Positions 20,711 to 30,730 of a stretch of DNA of 64,000 nucleotides are shown here, in pieces. A program made the translations under genes and the position numbers. The stretch is from Stomoxys calcitrans (lineage: Eukaryota; Arthropoda; Insecta; Diptera; Muscidae), in NCBI RefSeq assembly GCF_963082655.1, contig NC_081554.1, positions 121,719,869-121,783,868 of the forward strand, given 5' to 3'. Under the pieces are notes generated by a model, which saw nothing but the letters and a program-made list of their open reading frames with translations, did no database searches and had not been told where the DNA came from. Each line of letters begins with the position of its first letter. Position 1 is the stretch's first letter.

Positions 20711-20935
20711 TTTTTCACTTTTTTAAATTAAATTCGCTTCAGAAGAACTAATACTTACCATGAAGCGATTCCCCTTTTTATACAAAATCCGTTAAAAGTT
20801 TTCTGCATACGCATACGCTACGATCTATCTTCAGGGTTGTTCGTATACACTTCGTGTGTACAGATACAAATATTGAAGCATATACGCAGCACATACCCTA
20901 ATTTAAAACTGTAGCCCGCCAAATTTTTTCTATAA
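20711..20935. promoter_or_regulatory. H4/H3 divergent promoter, copy 1
   Basis: The H4 TATA box TATAAAAAGGGG lies at 20771-20782 on the minus strand, about 60 bp upstream of the degenerate start. The region also carries GTATACACTTCGTGTGTAC (imperfect palindrome, about 20841-20859) and CTGTAGCCCGCCAAA (20910-20924). All are conserved at 44605-44830. The H3 side is cut at about 20935 by a non-LTR insertion. Confidence 0.75.
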
Positions 20936-22140
20936 ATATCGGGAATTGTTCACTAGCGACATTCCTGTTCCGCCGCCTGGGGGACTTATGCTTGCTTATG
21001 CCTTTACTGGCCCTAGGACGAGTACCATAACGGCTCGATTGAATTCGTACCTGGACGAGCTGTTCTTTTGTTTCTCTAAATGAAGGCTTGTTTTGAATGT
21101 GTCCAAGTGTTCGGCTGTGGTGTTTAGGGGTCCTGCACGCGCAGTTTACCCTAATTTTAAAGGGTATTATCCCGTTGTGCGTATTGGTGGGGAGGTGATA
21201 ACTCTCTCTGAATCTATCAAATATCTTGGCATCATCTTCGATGGTAGGTTCAGCTTTGTGAGGCATGTTGACTACGTTCTGTCCAAGGCCAAGAGGTTGT
21301 ATTTTGCTTATCATGGGCTTTTGGTTATGAGAGGAGGTCTTTCCCCTACGGTTCGGCTACTCATATATCCCCAGGTGATCCGACCGGTCATATCCTATGC
21401 CTTTCCTATATGGTATGGCATTTCGTCAGCCCAGATGGAGAGGCTTAGGGTGTGGGAGCGTGGGGTCCTTAGGGCATGCTTGGGTATTCGACCTAGGGTT
21501 ATGGACGACGGGTCCATTAGGCACGTGTCGTGCAAGGTGGTTTATGACAGGCCTGGCTTTAGTAGGACTGACGTCCACATGAAGGGTTTGGGCTTGAAAT
21601 TTGTTGAGAGAGCGCATAGCTTGGTAATGAGATGGTTGCTTCCTCACTCGAATTTGAGGAGGATGTTAATTGCCTTACGGGAAGAAGGCACCTGCCACCG
21701 GCGGCGGCTGAGGCTGAGTGATGAAAGTCTCCTATTTGACGGTGAGGTCCTAGGTGAGGTCATCATAGGCAATACGACACGTACGATTTGTACAACACTG
21801 TATATAGGATGGCACAGTATCATAGATATTGTGAATATTGTAAATAGTGTTAATATTATCTTTAACATTTGGCTTTAAGTCCTTTTAGCTTTTAAGTTAT
21901 TTAGTTTGATATACTTAAGTTAATGTGGTCTTTTTTGATATCCTGGTTTTTTTGACCTACTTTTGTGTTTTTTATTATCATTTTCTGGCTTTGTGACTGA
22001 CGGTTGTGTACTGGGTCGTTGATTACTTTATTTTGTAGATGCGGGAATAGGAGTACCGTATATATTATTAGTGTCTTAGAGTTAAGCCTATTTATCTGCA
22101 CTAGTCGTAAGAATGGAATAAATATATGGCAAATTGAAAT
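20936..22140 (+). mobile_element. Family B-like non-LTR, 5'-truncated, inserted in the H4/H3 promoter
   Basis: It begins in the RT just before the palm (DIPVPPPGGLMLAYAF, where YADD is destroyed). The frame 21093-21878 continues with NVSKCSAVVFRG, SIKYLGIIFDGRFSFVRHVD, LLIYPQVIRPVISYAFPIW and MERLRVWERGVLRACLG. The 3' UTR runs to about 22140, where GAAATGAAACGAAAACGT leads into the H3 leader. The element has the same orientation as H3. The C-terminal frame is intact for 261 codons, so this is one of the younger copies. Confidence 0.8.
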
Positions 22141-22270
22141 GAAACGAAAACGTAAGGCAACTATTACAGTGTTAACAGTGTTTGTGTACATATCGTGAAG
22201 TGAAAAATTAAAAAGTGAAATGGCTCGTACTAAGCAGTCTGCCTGTAAATCTACTGGTGGCGAAAAAGCT
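22141..22270 (+). pseudogene. Histone H3 leader and N-terminus cut at Lys14 by family B (copy 3)
   Basis: The leader CAACTATTACAGTGTTAAC leads to ATG at 22220 and codons Met-Ala-Arg-Thr-Lys-Gln-Ser-Ala-Cys-Lys-Ser-Thr-Gly-Gly, then Glu-Lys-Ala-stop. Lys4 is intact here, unlike copies 1 and 2, while Thr6 and Arg8 have changed. The family B 5' end follows exactly where it does in the other two H3 copies. This retains more H3 leader than the others and so best shows the native start region. Confidence 0.9.
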
Positions 22271-22822
22271 TAAGTAATTTTGTAAAGATTTATTGTGAAA
22301 AAGACTCTTTTATTTACGTGTTTGCTTAACTGTGCCAATTGGCCACATAGTACTTTTGGAATTGACTTATAGAGCTAAAAGACTTTATTCCATTGCTCTC
22401 TGTTGTATGTTGCTGTTTGCCAGCTATTCATTGGCCTGTCGTTTTGCCGACGGCATTTCTGCATCCAGTGACTTAAGACACGAACCTGTGCATTTGCCGG
22501 CGGCATTTGCGTGTCGAAAGACTAAGACACGAACTTGGTCTTTCTGCGATTGTCCCTGCAAAGGGCTTTCTTCTTAGCTGTGTAACCTGAGTTAATTCGT
22601 TGCACAGCTTGGGATAAAGATGCCGGTGAGATCGCACGACGATCAAGGTGAAGGGGTCCCTCAAAGGGAGTGCCCCAAAAATAAGATGACAACCAACCAA
22701 TATTTTGTTGTCATTGCTCGTGAGGAGATGGAGCGCAAGAACTAGCTGTTAAGCAAGAAGGAGGAGCTACTGGAAGCTTTCTGCCAATAAATCTGAGAGC
22801 TCCAGAAACGTGAAGCCAGTTT

Positions 22823-23485
22823 TCAACGGGTTATTGAAGGCCTAATGCTTGATGTTGAGAATCTCAAGCGTAATAATGACCAATACCAGGCTACGTTAAC
22901 AAGCCTGGTCATGCATGTGCCGCTGCGAGGCATCCGCTCTGGGGTAACTCTGTCGTTGATGCTAGTGGCCCATTGGAACGCGCAGGAGGAGGAGACTAGG
23001 GACACGACTTGCGCTCGTTCCCCTAGGTTGGCGGATATTCGTGCTGGGGTGTCATATGCTGTCGCACTTAGCGGACGTCCTGTTAGTGCTGCTGCTTTCC
23101 CGTCGGCCCCTCGCCCTGTAATGGGCTCTCTTGATGAGGGCTTGGCGGCAGATTCTGGGGGATGATTCCCTTGGGGTTTTCCGGGTGCATAAGGAGTTTG
23201 GCCCAACCTACCGCAGGTTGAAGTTGGAGGAGGGTAGGGACGCTGCTGTTGCGGCCCTCTTGAATCGACTCTGTGATGGTTAGGTCCCTGATATGCATCT
23301 TCTTGAATGTTAATTCTATTGTTTCCATGGACAAGAGACACTTCTTGAAGTTGTTTATCAGGGATCACAGGCCTGATGTTCTGCTTCTGGCAGAACACAA
23401 GCTGATTGACCAACACAGGGTTGAGTTCGAGGGATACGTCTTTTACTTGGTGTATTTGTCAGGGAGGATTTTCGCTCCGAGTTGA
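22823..23485 (+). pseudogene. Remnant ORF1 end and endonuclease start of family B copy 3
   Basis: ORF1 is reduced to a leader helix (22740-22900) and a C-terminal LADIRAGVSYAVALSGRPVS block (23021-23090). The zinc-knuckle region is deleted. ORF2 opens at 23273 with MMVRSLICIFLNVNSIVSMD and PDVLLLAEHKLIDQHRVEFEG, the APE endonuclease N-terminus, and stops at 23485. The later fragment ELVVGCDLNARHPHWG-like is near 23620-23665. No product is possible. Confidence 0.7.
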
Positions 23486-24028
23486 TTCCTCTTGAAATGG
23501 GGTCTGTGGAGGGTTGTGGAGTGATGGGTCGATGATTTCATTTGTGTCGCTATATCTTCGCCCTGGTATTGGCTTTGCGATTTCTGCTTTGGCCCTGTGT
23601 TTCGTTTGGCGCTTGACGAAGAGCTTGTTGTGGGCTGTGACCTCAATGCGAGGCATCCGCACTGGGGTACTCTGTCATTGATGCTAGTGGACGTTCTCTC
23701 TTCAATTTCTTGGCTCGTGGTACTTCTTTGAACGCTGTGGCTGCTGATAGGCCAACTAGGCCCAATGGTATTGGATGTTGCTTCATTGACTTCGTCAATC
23801 TTGGAGTCTTTTGTTCTGTAGAGGGTCTCTGCTTTTGTTGAGGATAGGCGAATTCTGGCTGTTTTTCAGTTTGACTTTAGGTCAGGGCACTCCACTACGC
23901 GGTCTTTAGGGACTATGTAGTGGAGGGACTTGGCCGGGGACGAGGTGCAATTGTAGTCAGTTTGGATTTCGCCAGGGCGGTCGATTTCGTCTGGCATGAG
24001 GGCTTGTTGTTTAAGCTCCGGTCGTTAG

Positions 24029-24222
24029 TGTTAGTATATGCAATTAAATACTTGTGGTATTGATACTTTGTTTTTACATTTTAATTTAATCATGTATGCT
24101 TTGTTCTTGAATGTATATTAGAAGCATAATTTTCTTTTTCTTGTCAGTCGTACAAAACTTTTTCTTCAATAAAAACCTTTTCTTGTATTACCCTAAACAT
24201 TTTAATTTATTGAAAGTTATCT
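24029..24222 (+). repeat. 5' LTR of the copia element
   Basis: 194 bp, starting TGTTAGTATATGC and ending GAAAGTTATCT, with a polyadenylation signal AATAAA at 24168-24173. It is identical to the 3' LTR by direct comparison. Confidence 0.95.
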
Positions 24223-24236
24223 GGTTATGGGCCCAG
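24223..24236 (+). promoter_or_regulatory. Copia primer-binding site (initiator tRNA-Met internal fragment)
   Basis: GGTTATGGGCCCAG directly follows the 5' LTR. It is complementary to the anticodon-loop part of initiator tRNA-Met (CTGGGCCCATAACC), as in Drosophila copia, which primes with a half-tRNA and not the 3' CCA end. Confidence 0.9.
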
Positions 24237-24238
24237 AT

Positions 24239-26203
24239 ATGGCGGAAGAGATGTTCGCACTGCATTTGTTCGAGGGTCGGAATTACGATAATTGGAAGTT
24301 TAGATTGGAAACGGTTTTGAACGAACACAATCTGTTGGAACTAATACAGAAAGATGTCACGGAACTTATTTCGCAAGAAACTGTCGAGGCTAAGAAATTG
24401 GAATGGAAGAAGAAGGACGCGAAGGCGAAATCTTTGATGATAAGAAGAATTGGGGATTCACATTTGGAATATGTAAAGGACAGCAAAAGTTCTTTTGAAA
24501 TCTTGCAATCATTGCCAAATGTGTTTGCCAAGAAAAGCATTTCAAATCAATTGTTTCTCAGGAAAAAGCTGTTGACCATGAAATGTGAAAGCAATGAAAA
24601 TTTGAACTCGTTTTTCCTCAAGTTTGATAGTGTTGTTCGACAACTGAAATCGTCGGGAGCTACGTTGGAAAAGTTGGATACCATTTGTTTGCTACTTCTT
24701 ACTTTGCCGGAATCCTACAATAACGTGATAACAGCAATTGAAACATTGAACCCAGATACTCTTGAAATGGACTTTGTCAAAAATCGTTTGCTTGAAGAGG
24801 AAAGAAAACGTATGTGTTCTAGCAATGAAGATCCAGTGGAAAGTGTTGCTATGAAAGTTTCATTTAAATTCAAATGCCATTATTGTGGCAAAATTGGACA
24901 CAAAAAGAAAAACTGTTTCAAATTTAAACGAGATCAATCTGAGAAATCTGGAAACGTGGCCAATTCCGATTTGTGCTTTATTGCTGACGAAGAATGCTAT
25001 ACAAGTCAAGTGAACAGCAATATGAAATGGATAGTTGATTCCGGAGCCAGCGATCACATGGCCAATGATGAGCGATTTTTCTTCGAGTTGCACAAGCTAG
25101 ATAATCCAGTAATTATTGGTGTTGCAAAAGATGGTGTAAGTATTGTAGCCGAAAAATGTGGAACAATTGTTGGATACGTCAAAGTGAATGGGAAGTTTTC
25201 AAGGTGTTCAATAAAAAACGTTTTACTTTGCAAGGATCTGAAATGCAACTTATTTTCTATACGACGCATTGAAGAAGCAGGGATGAAAGCCGTATTTGAA
25301 AACAAAAGAGTGAAAATTTTTAAAGGGCATACTTTGATGTTGGAGGGTGATAGACAAAATAAGACATATGAATTTCAACTGAACTATGAAAATGCAAATG
25401 CCAATTTAAGTAACCATCAGCAAGTCGCAGATTTATGGCATCAACGACTATGCCATTTAAATGAGCAAGATATGAAAAAGTTGAAAGCAATGGTAAATGG
25501 GATGGACGATATTAAGGATCAAAAACCTTTTTGCGAATCATGTGTTTTCGGAAAGCAACACAGATTGCCGTTTAAAGGTAAGAAAGACAAGGAATATTCT
25601 CTTAGACCTTTGCAGCTGATTCATAGCGATGTATGTGGACCCTTAACACCAAATTCCTGGGATGGAAAGAAGTATATTGTAACATTCATAGATGACTATT
25701 CGCACTTTACTTATGTTTATATAATGGCTAATAAATCAGAAGTTTTAACACATTTTAAAAACTACAAGGTAATGGCTGAAAATTTGCATGGCACTAAAAT
25801 TTCAAAATTGAAGTGTGATAACGGCGGTGAATATTCATCGAATGCATTTAAGGATTTTTGTAGAAATTCTGGAATTACAATACAATATACTCATGCTTAC
25901 ACACCAGAACAGAATGGAAAATCTGAAAGGATGAACAGAACTCTAATTGAAAAAGCAAGATCTATGATATCAAAAAGTGGTGTTCCAAAATATTTGTGGT
26001 CTGAAGCAATTTACTGTGCTAATTATGTCACAAACAGAAGTCCAACCAGCTCTCTTTCATCCAACAAAACTCCTGCTGAAGTCTGGTCCGGAAATAAGCC
26101 TAACTTGTCAAACTTGAGAGTGTTTGGCTGTGCTGCATATTCCAAAAGTTCAACGAACGAAACTGGATATGAAATCGAGGAAACTACTTATGATTGGTTA
26201 TAG
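24239..26203 (+). CDS. Copia gag-protease-integrase ORF
   Basis: This is the N-terminal part of the copia polyprotein. I prefer ATG 24239 over the in-frame ATG 24227 because the latter lies within the primer-binding site. Counting from 24227: the UBN2-type capsid region comes first, with MKCESNENLNSFFLKFD; the zinc knuckle CHYCGKIGHKKKNC has Cys217, Cys220, His225 and Cys230; protease is WIVDSGASDHM with Asp271; the integrase HHCC zinc region includes LWHQRLCHLN and FCESCVFGK; the catalytic core has IHSDVCGP, LKCDNGGEY and EQNGKSERMN. Together these make particles, process the polyprotein and integrate cDNA. The frame fails shortly after VFGCAAYS and stops at 26203, where the continuation lies in another frame. 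Confidence 0.93.
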   Translation: MAEEMFALHLFEGRNYDNWKFRLETVLNEHNLLELIQKDVTELISQETVEAKKLEWKKKDAKAKSLMIRRIGDSHLEYVKDSKSSFEILQSLPNVFAKKSISNQLFLRKKLLTMKCESNENLNSFFLKFDSVVRQLKSSGATLEKLDTICLLLLTLPESYNNVITAIETLNPDTLEMDFVKNRLLEEERKRMCSSNEDPVESVAMKVSFKFKCHYCGKIGHKKKNCFKFKRDQSEKSGNVANSDLCFIADEECYTSQVNSNMKWIVDSGASDHMANDERFFFELHKLDNPVIIGVAKDGVSIVAEKCGTIVGYVKVNGKFSRCSIKNVLLCKDLKCNLFSIRRIEEAGMKAVFENKRVKIFKGHTLMLEGDRQNKTYEFQLNYENANANLSNHQQVADLWHQRLCHLNEQDMKKLKAMVNGMDDIKDQKPFCESCVFGKQHRLPFKGKKDKEYSLRPLQLIHSDVCGPLTPNSWDGKKYIVTFIDDYSHFTYVYIMANKSEVLTHFKNYKVMAENLHGTKISKLKCDNGGEYSSNAFKDFCRNSGITIQYTHAYTPEQNGKSERMNRTLIEKARSMISKSGVPKYLWSEAIYCANYVTNRSPTSSLSSNKTPAEVWSGNKPNLSNLRVFGCAAYSKSSTNETGYEIEETTYDWL

Positions 26204-28127
26204 TGGAAATGGCTATCGTTTATGGGATACAGCTGGAAGGAAGCTAGTTCTGTCAAGAGATGTTTTATTTAATGAGACCGAGTTTAATAATCCGCTGCCT
26301 GTAAGAAAGGATGTATCTATAGTACTAGAGAAGTCGTATAAGGAAAATGAAAATAGCCTGGAACAAAGTACTGGGACTGAAGAAGAAAACAGTGAGGATG
26401 AAATATTCGAAGAAACAGTTAATTTCCCGGAAGAACCAAATATGTTGGAAAATGGCGATATAGATCCAGTTGTGCTTAATGAAAGCACAGAACCAACTGT
26501 AGAACTGCGTAGAAGTACAAGAACAATAAATCCCCCTAGACGATTTCATTATATGGCTTTGGCTTTAAGTGCAGAACAATTTGTATCGGAAGTTCCTACT
26601 AGATATGAAGATGTTGAAAACTGTGTTGATGCTGATGAGTGGTATGCTGCAATTAATTCAGAATTAAATTCTTTGAGCAAGAACAACACATGGGAATTAG
26701 TTCAACGTCCAAACGCAAAAAGTGTCGTAAGTTCGAAATGGGTATTTCGGCGAAAGTTGGATGAAAACGGGAATCCAGGTGAATACAAAGCACGAGTTGT
26801 TGCTAGAGGATTTACTCAGTGTCAAGGTTTTGACTACAATGAGACCTATTCTCCTGTGGCTAGAATTGGTACTTTCCGTATTTTGTTAGCAGTCGCGAAT
26901 AAAATGAAATATATCATACATCAAATGGATGTCAAGACCGCGTTTTTGAATGGATATCTACGAGAGGAAATATACATGGATCCACCGAAAGGTCTTGAAT
27001 GTAAATCAAATGTTGTGTGTAAACTTAACCGTTCCCTGTATGGATTAAAGCAATCACCTAGAATGTGGAATGAAAGATTTAATTCCTTTATATTATCGTT
27101 GAATTTTACAAGATCGAAAAATGACTATTGCTTGTATATCCGCACAGACAATGGCAATGTAATATATTCACTGCTTTATGTAGACGATCTTCTTATTGTT
27201 GGCAACAATATGAAAGCAATTCAAGATTTAAAATTACAGCTCAAATCGGAATTTGAAATGAAGGACATGGGAGACATTGACGTCTATTTGGGAATTAAAG
27301 TAAATAGAAATATTGAAGAATCCACAATTGAAATGACTCAAAAAGGTTTCATTGTAAATCTATTAAAGAAGCTTGGAATGGAAAACTGTAAAAATGCAGA
27401 TACTCCAATGGAGCCTAAGTTGTCCTTACCTAATGATATCAATGAGAAAACTCAACTCACTAAAGAACCTTACAAAGAATTGATTGGCTGTTTAATGTAT
27501 TTGATGCTTACTTCGCGGCCTGATATAAGTGTCAGTGTAAACTATTTAAGCCGTTTTCAAAATTGTGCTACAGATTGTCACTGGAGTCATCTGAAAAGAA
27601 TTCTTCGGTATCTAAAGAAGACCAAAGATATGAAGCTTTTATTTGATGGAAAATCTGATGAGACATTATTTGCATATTGCGACGCAGATTGGGGAAATGA
27701 TACCAACGATAGAAAATCTTTGAGTGGTTATTTAGTAAAATTATTTGGATCTACGGTTTCATGGTCTACTAAGAAACAACCAACGGTTTCACTTTCTTCG
27801 ACCGAGGCAGAATACATAGCACTTTGTATTACAGCTAGTGAAATTATGTATCTACTGAAATTATTGCAGGATTTGAACATAAATATTGATTTGCCTATAA
27901 CTATTTACGAAGATAATATGTCTTGCATAAAGATCGCGGAAGAGCCTAAAGAACATCAACGAATGAAACATATTGATATCAAATATCATTTTCTCCGAGA
28001 TCTGGTTCAAGATAAGATAATCAACATTGTTTACAAATCAAGTAAGGAACAAGTCGCAGATTTCTTTACCAAGTCTTTGACAAAAATTCCTTTTGAAAAA
28101 TTTAGAGATAATATTGGATTTATTTAA
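26142..28127 (+). CDS. Copia RT-RNase H ORF (second frame)
   Basis: This is the C-terminal part of the copia polyprotein, open from 26124 and homologous from about 26142 (HIPKVQRTKLDMKSRK). It holds the end of integrase (LLMIGYSGNGYRLWD), an acidic linker, then RT_copia: NNTWELVQRP, GEYKARVVARGFTQ, HQMDVKTAFLNGYL, KQSPRMWNE and the catalytic LLYVDDLLIVGN (Tyr352-Val-Asp354-Asp355 counting from 26124). RNase H follows with FAYCDADWGND, SSTEAEYIAL and YEDNMSCIKIAE. It stops at 28127, just before the purine tract. It is all open apart from the single shift separating it from the upstream ORF. The shift could be a real mutation or an assembly error. Confidence 0.93.
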   Translation, partial: PKVQRTKLDMKSRKLLMIGYSGNGYRLWDTAGRKLVLSRDVLFNETEFNNPLPVRKDVSIVLEKSYKENENSLEQSTGTEEENSEDEIFEETVNFPEEPNMLENGDIDPVVLNESTEPTVELRRSTRTINPPRRFHYMALALSAEQFVSEVPTRYEDVENCVDADEWYAAINSELNSLSKNNTWELVQRPNAKSVVSSKWVFRRKLDENGNPGEYKARVVARGFTQCQGFDYNETYSPVARIGTFRILLAVANKMKYIIHQMDVKTAFLNGYLREEIYMDPPKGLECKSNVVCKLNRSLYGLKQSPRMWNERFNSFILSLNFTRSKNDYCLYIRTDNGNVIYSLLYVDDLLIVGNNMKAIQDLKLQLKSEFEMKDMGDIDVYLGIKVNRNIEESTIEMTQKGFIVNLLKKLGMENCKNADTPMEPKLSLPNDINEKTQLTKEPYKELIGCLMYLMLTSRPDISVSVNYLSRFQNCATDCHWSHLKRILRYLKKTKDMKLLFDGKSDETLFAYCDADWGNDTNDRKSLSGYLVKLFGSTVSWSTKKQPTVSLSSTEAEYIALCITASEIMYLLKLLQDLNINIDLPITIYEDNMSCIKIAEEPKEHQRMKHIDIKYHFLRDLVQDKIINIVYKSSKEQVADFFTKSLTKIPFEKFRDNIGFI

Positions 28128-28129
28128 TT

Positions 28130-28138
28130 GGATGGGGG
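28130..28138 (+). promoter_or_regulatory. Copia polypurine tract
   Basis: GGATGGGGG (with a single T) ends exactly at the first base of the 3' LTR. It is the expected plus-strand primer. Confidence 0.85.
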
Positions 28139-28332
28139 TGTTAGTATATGCAATTAAATACTTGTGGTATTGATACTTTGTTTTTACATTTTAATTTAAT
28201 CATGTATGCTTTGTTCTTGAATGTATATTAGAAGCATAATTTTCTTTTTCTTGTCAGTCGTACAAAACTTTTTCTTCAATAAAAACCTTTTCTTGTATTA
28301 CCCTAAACATTTTAATTTATTGAAAGTTATCT
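28139..28332 (+). repeat. 3' LTR of the copia element
   Basis: 194 bp with no difference from the 5' LTR by eye. It is followed by the target duplication GTTAG. Confidence 0.95.
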
Positions 28333-28337
28333 GTTAG

Positions 28338-29259
28338 GCCTTGCCCGTCAGACTTTTAGGATGGTAGCGAATTTCCTGAGGGAAAGGATTTATAGGGTTA
28401 GAGTGAGCGAATGTCTCTCTTCTGAGAGACAGCTGTTTAGCAGATGTGCCTCAGGGCTCACTGCCAGGGCCTTTGTTATTTAACATATTCGTTCATGATG
28501 TCCCTAGTCCGCCCTCGGGGGGTTTGTTACTTGCCTATGCTGATTATGTGTTGGTTGTATTTTCTGGAGCTAGGGCGTCTGCTGTAGAGAGGGAGTTAAA
28601 CTCATTTCTGGATGAGCTTTATGAATTCTACTCCTGGTGGAAACTGGATTTGAATGTGGGGAAGTGTTTCACTTTGGTGGTCCGTGGTAGGCCAGGAGTC
28701 GTCTTTCCCAACTTTAGGGGCTACATTCCCGATTTGTTCGTCGGGGGTGGCAGGATTGAGGTCTCCACTGTATTGAGGTACCTAGTGGTTGTCTTTGATA
28801 CTAGATTTGATTTCTCGAGGCACGTTGGCCACTTGCTAGATAAGGCTAAGCGTTTGTATTTCTCCTGCGCTGGTTAGGCTGCTCATTTATAAACAGGTTA
28901 TTAGACCTGTCGTTTCTCATGCCTTTCCTGCCTGGTCCGACATTTTCTCACAACATATGGAGAGGCTTAGGGTCTGGGAGCGGGGTATTCTTCGCTCATG
29001 CTGGGGCATGTGGCCTTTTTCCCGAGAGGATGGGACCTTTAGATCTTCAACCTGCAGGGAGCTTCATAACAAATATGATTCTGAGAGGCTCAATATGTTT
29101 TTGATGAGGGGTGCCCTTGATCTCTTAGGCAGAGAAGTTTACCTCGAACCTGCCATGGATAGGAGACACCTCCCATTTGTCGCTCTTCCAGCGCTTACTG
29201 CCGCTGGACATGTGTTTATAGACGAGCAACTCCTATTCTATCATAGGTTGAATGGCTAA
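28338..29259 (+). pseudogene. RT (palm to C-terminus) of family B copy 3
   Basis: After the copia element the RT resumes with RQTFRMVANFLRERIYRVRV. The frame 28446-28877 gives MPQGSLPGPLLFNIFVHDVP, GGLLLAYADYVLVV (YADD altered to YADY), KLDLNVGKCFTLVVRG and FDFSRHVGHLLDKAKR. After a frameshift and small deletion, LLIYKQVIRPVVSHAFPAW-type sequence and the frame 28957-29259 (MERLRVWERGILRSCWGM) complete the thumb. The altered catalytic Asp means no polymerase activity. Confidence 0.85.
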
Positions 29260-29802
29260 TTTGATCTGAATTATATGGTGTACGACACCAGCCAGTAACT
29301 TGGTGATGAAAAGTGTAAATAGTACTTTTTATTTTCTTTTAATTTCCTCTTTATTTCCATAGTTTAAGTCATAATCAATTTTTATTTAGTTTATAAAATA
29401 ATGAATTGGTATTTTTTGAAACAGTATTTTTTTGTATCTACCCTCTGTGCTGATGCTGTTTTTTGAAAGATTTGCGGCTGTTGCCTTGTAGCGAAGTCAT
29501 ATACTATATGTTTAAGAGTATCCACAATTGTAAGGCATTGGAATAGTAGCCTGTAAGATATTAGCAGTAAGCGTATCTGTATATATATACGAATGTTATC
29601 AGAAATAAAGAATAAAGGTATTTTGAAATTGAAAAATTTTGAAACAACTATTCTTTGTTGTGAGCTCATTGTGTTAAGACATAAGTCTCGAAAAGCGGAA
29701 GTTTGATAACAAATTTAAATCTCAAGTGACTTTGCAAACTGGCACTTATTTTAAAGCTTGTGAAGCGCAGTTGGACATTTTTTACTTCGAAATATGAGAA
29801 GT

Positions 29803-30517
29803 GATAGTAGGCATGGTTTTTTTTATGTTGTCTATACACGTATAAATTTAGCGTAAAATATTATTATTTATCTAGGCTGCGCCGTAGCACCTAACTATTA
29901 CTTTATTTTTTAAACCATAGTACCTGGAAGGAAAATTAATATCTGATAATACTTATAAACTAAAATAAAATAATGATACTTACAAACTAGAGACTATATA
30001 CACATTCACAAAAGGAGCCCAATGCCCCCGCAGAAGACTGTCTACTGGGCAGTGTTGTAGACTAGGTCCTCAATTTCGGTGGATCCCAACCTCCTATTAT
30101 AGAACAGGAGTCTGCCATCCCTAGAAAGCAGGCCCTGTTCCTCTAAATCCGCAAGGCACACCGGCGGCCGGTGTGGCACCTCCAACAAACGCCCAGGACT
30201 TATGCCGCCCTGAAGGCATCCCCTCACCAAACCATTGTCCACAATGGACGCCTTCCCCAAGAAACCCAACGCGCACCTGACAAGGAACATATCGATCCGC
30301 TCAAGACCTGCCATGGAGAAGACCGTCTCACAGGATGGCCGTCGCATTACCCCATCGGGGCCCATAGCAGGTCTGAGGCCCAGGCAAGAGACGAGGATCC
30401 TCCTCTCCCAGATCCTTAACCTTTCCATCTGGTGGGACGTGAAGTCGAACCATACCGGAAAGGCATAGGTCTGATGATCTGTTTATAGATCAGCGGCTTC
30501 ACACGGATAGTAGGCAT
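29803..30517 (-). mobile_element. Family D element, copy 3, 5'-truncated, with 12-bp target duplication
   Basis: The body 29815-30505 on the minus strand is flanked by GATAGTAGGCAT at 29803-29814 and 30506-30517. It contains the RT C-terminus (frame 30428-30042, MERLRIWERRILVSCLGLRP and SCETVFSMAGLERIDMFL, ending DLVYNTAQ) and the 3' UTR ending in ACATAAAAAAAACC. The clean duplication, A-rich tail and 5' truncation are a textbook target-primed insertion and define the family D 3' end. It lies in the family A 5' UTR and not in histone sequence. Confidence 0.92.
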
Positions 30518-30730
30518 TGAATTTGCCATACCTTAGTCTAAAAAGTGAGAAGCAATAGTAGGCAAACAATTTTTGCCACATTGCTTGGAAAAGTGAGAAT
30601 TGCATAGGAGGCGATATTTCTACACTCCCTATATTAAGCTGACCAATGGAGGAAAAAATCAAATTACAAAGCAACATCCATTGGGAACTAACACCTTTGT
30701 TGGCAATGCTGGAAAACAAAATTGCAATCA

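Larger units (their letters stand above)
24024..28337 (+). mobile_element. Ty1/copia LTR retrotransposon, full length, near-intact
   Basis: The element spans 24029-28332 with a 5-bp target duplication GTTAG (24024-24028 and 28333-28337). The two 194-bp LTRs read identical base for base, so insertion was recent. Internal parts are a primer site matching initiator tRNA-Met, gag, protease and integrase in one frame, RT and RNase H in a second frame, and a purine tract before the 3' LTR. It inserted into the RT of family B copy 3. A single frameshift near 26140 divides the polyprotein. The 3' LTR ends in CT and not the usual CA. Confidence 0.95.
22265..29650 (+). mobile_element. Family B element, copy 3, split by a copia insertion
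   Basis: The left part (22265-24028) has a 5' UTR with TGCCGACGGCA and TGCCGGCGGCA, a remnant ORF1 and a shortened endonuclease. The right part (28333-29650) has the RT palm to C-terminus and the 3' UTR ending near GAAATTGAAAAATTTTG. The copia element lies between, in the RT after the SLDFARAVDFVWHEG block. Family A sequence begins at about 29657. There are many stops. Removing the copia element and one GTTAG would restore collinearity of the RT region. Confidence 0.85.

Noticed and set aside
22823..23416. A 197-codon minus-strand open frame
   Set aside because: It is antisense to family B ORF1/ORF2 remnants, which show recognisable motifs on the plus strand. The minus frame has none.
26124..26203. 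Programmed ribosomal frameshift in the copia element
   Set aside because: Copia elements usually encode one polyprotein and regulate gag by splicing. The shift lies between integrase and RT, an unusual place, with no slippery heptamer or pseudoknot seen.
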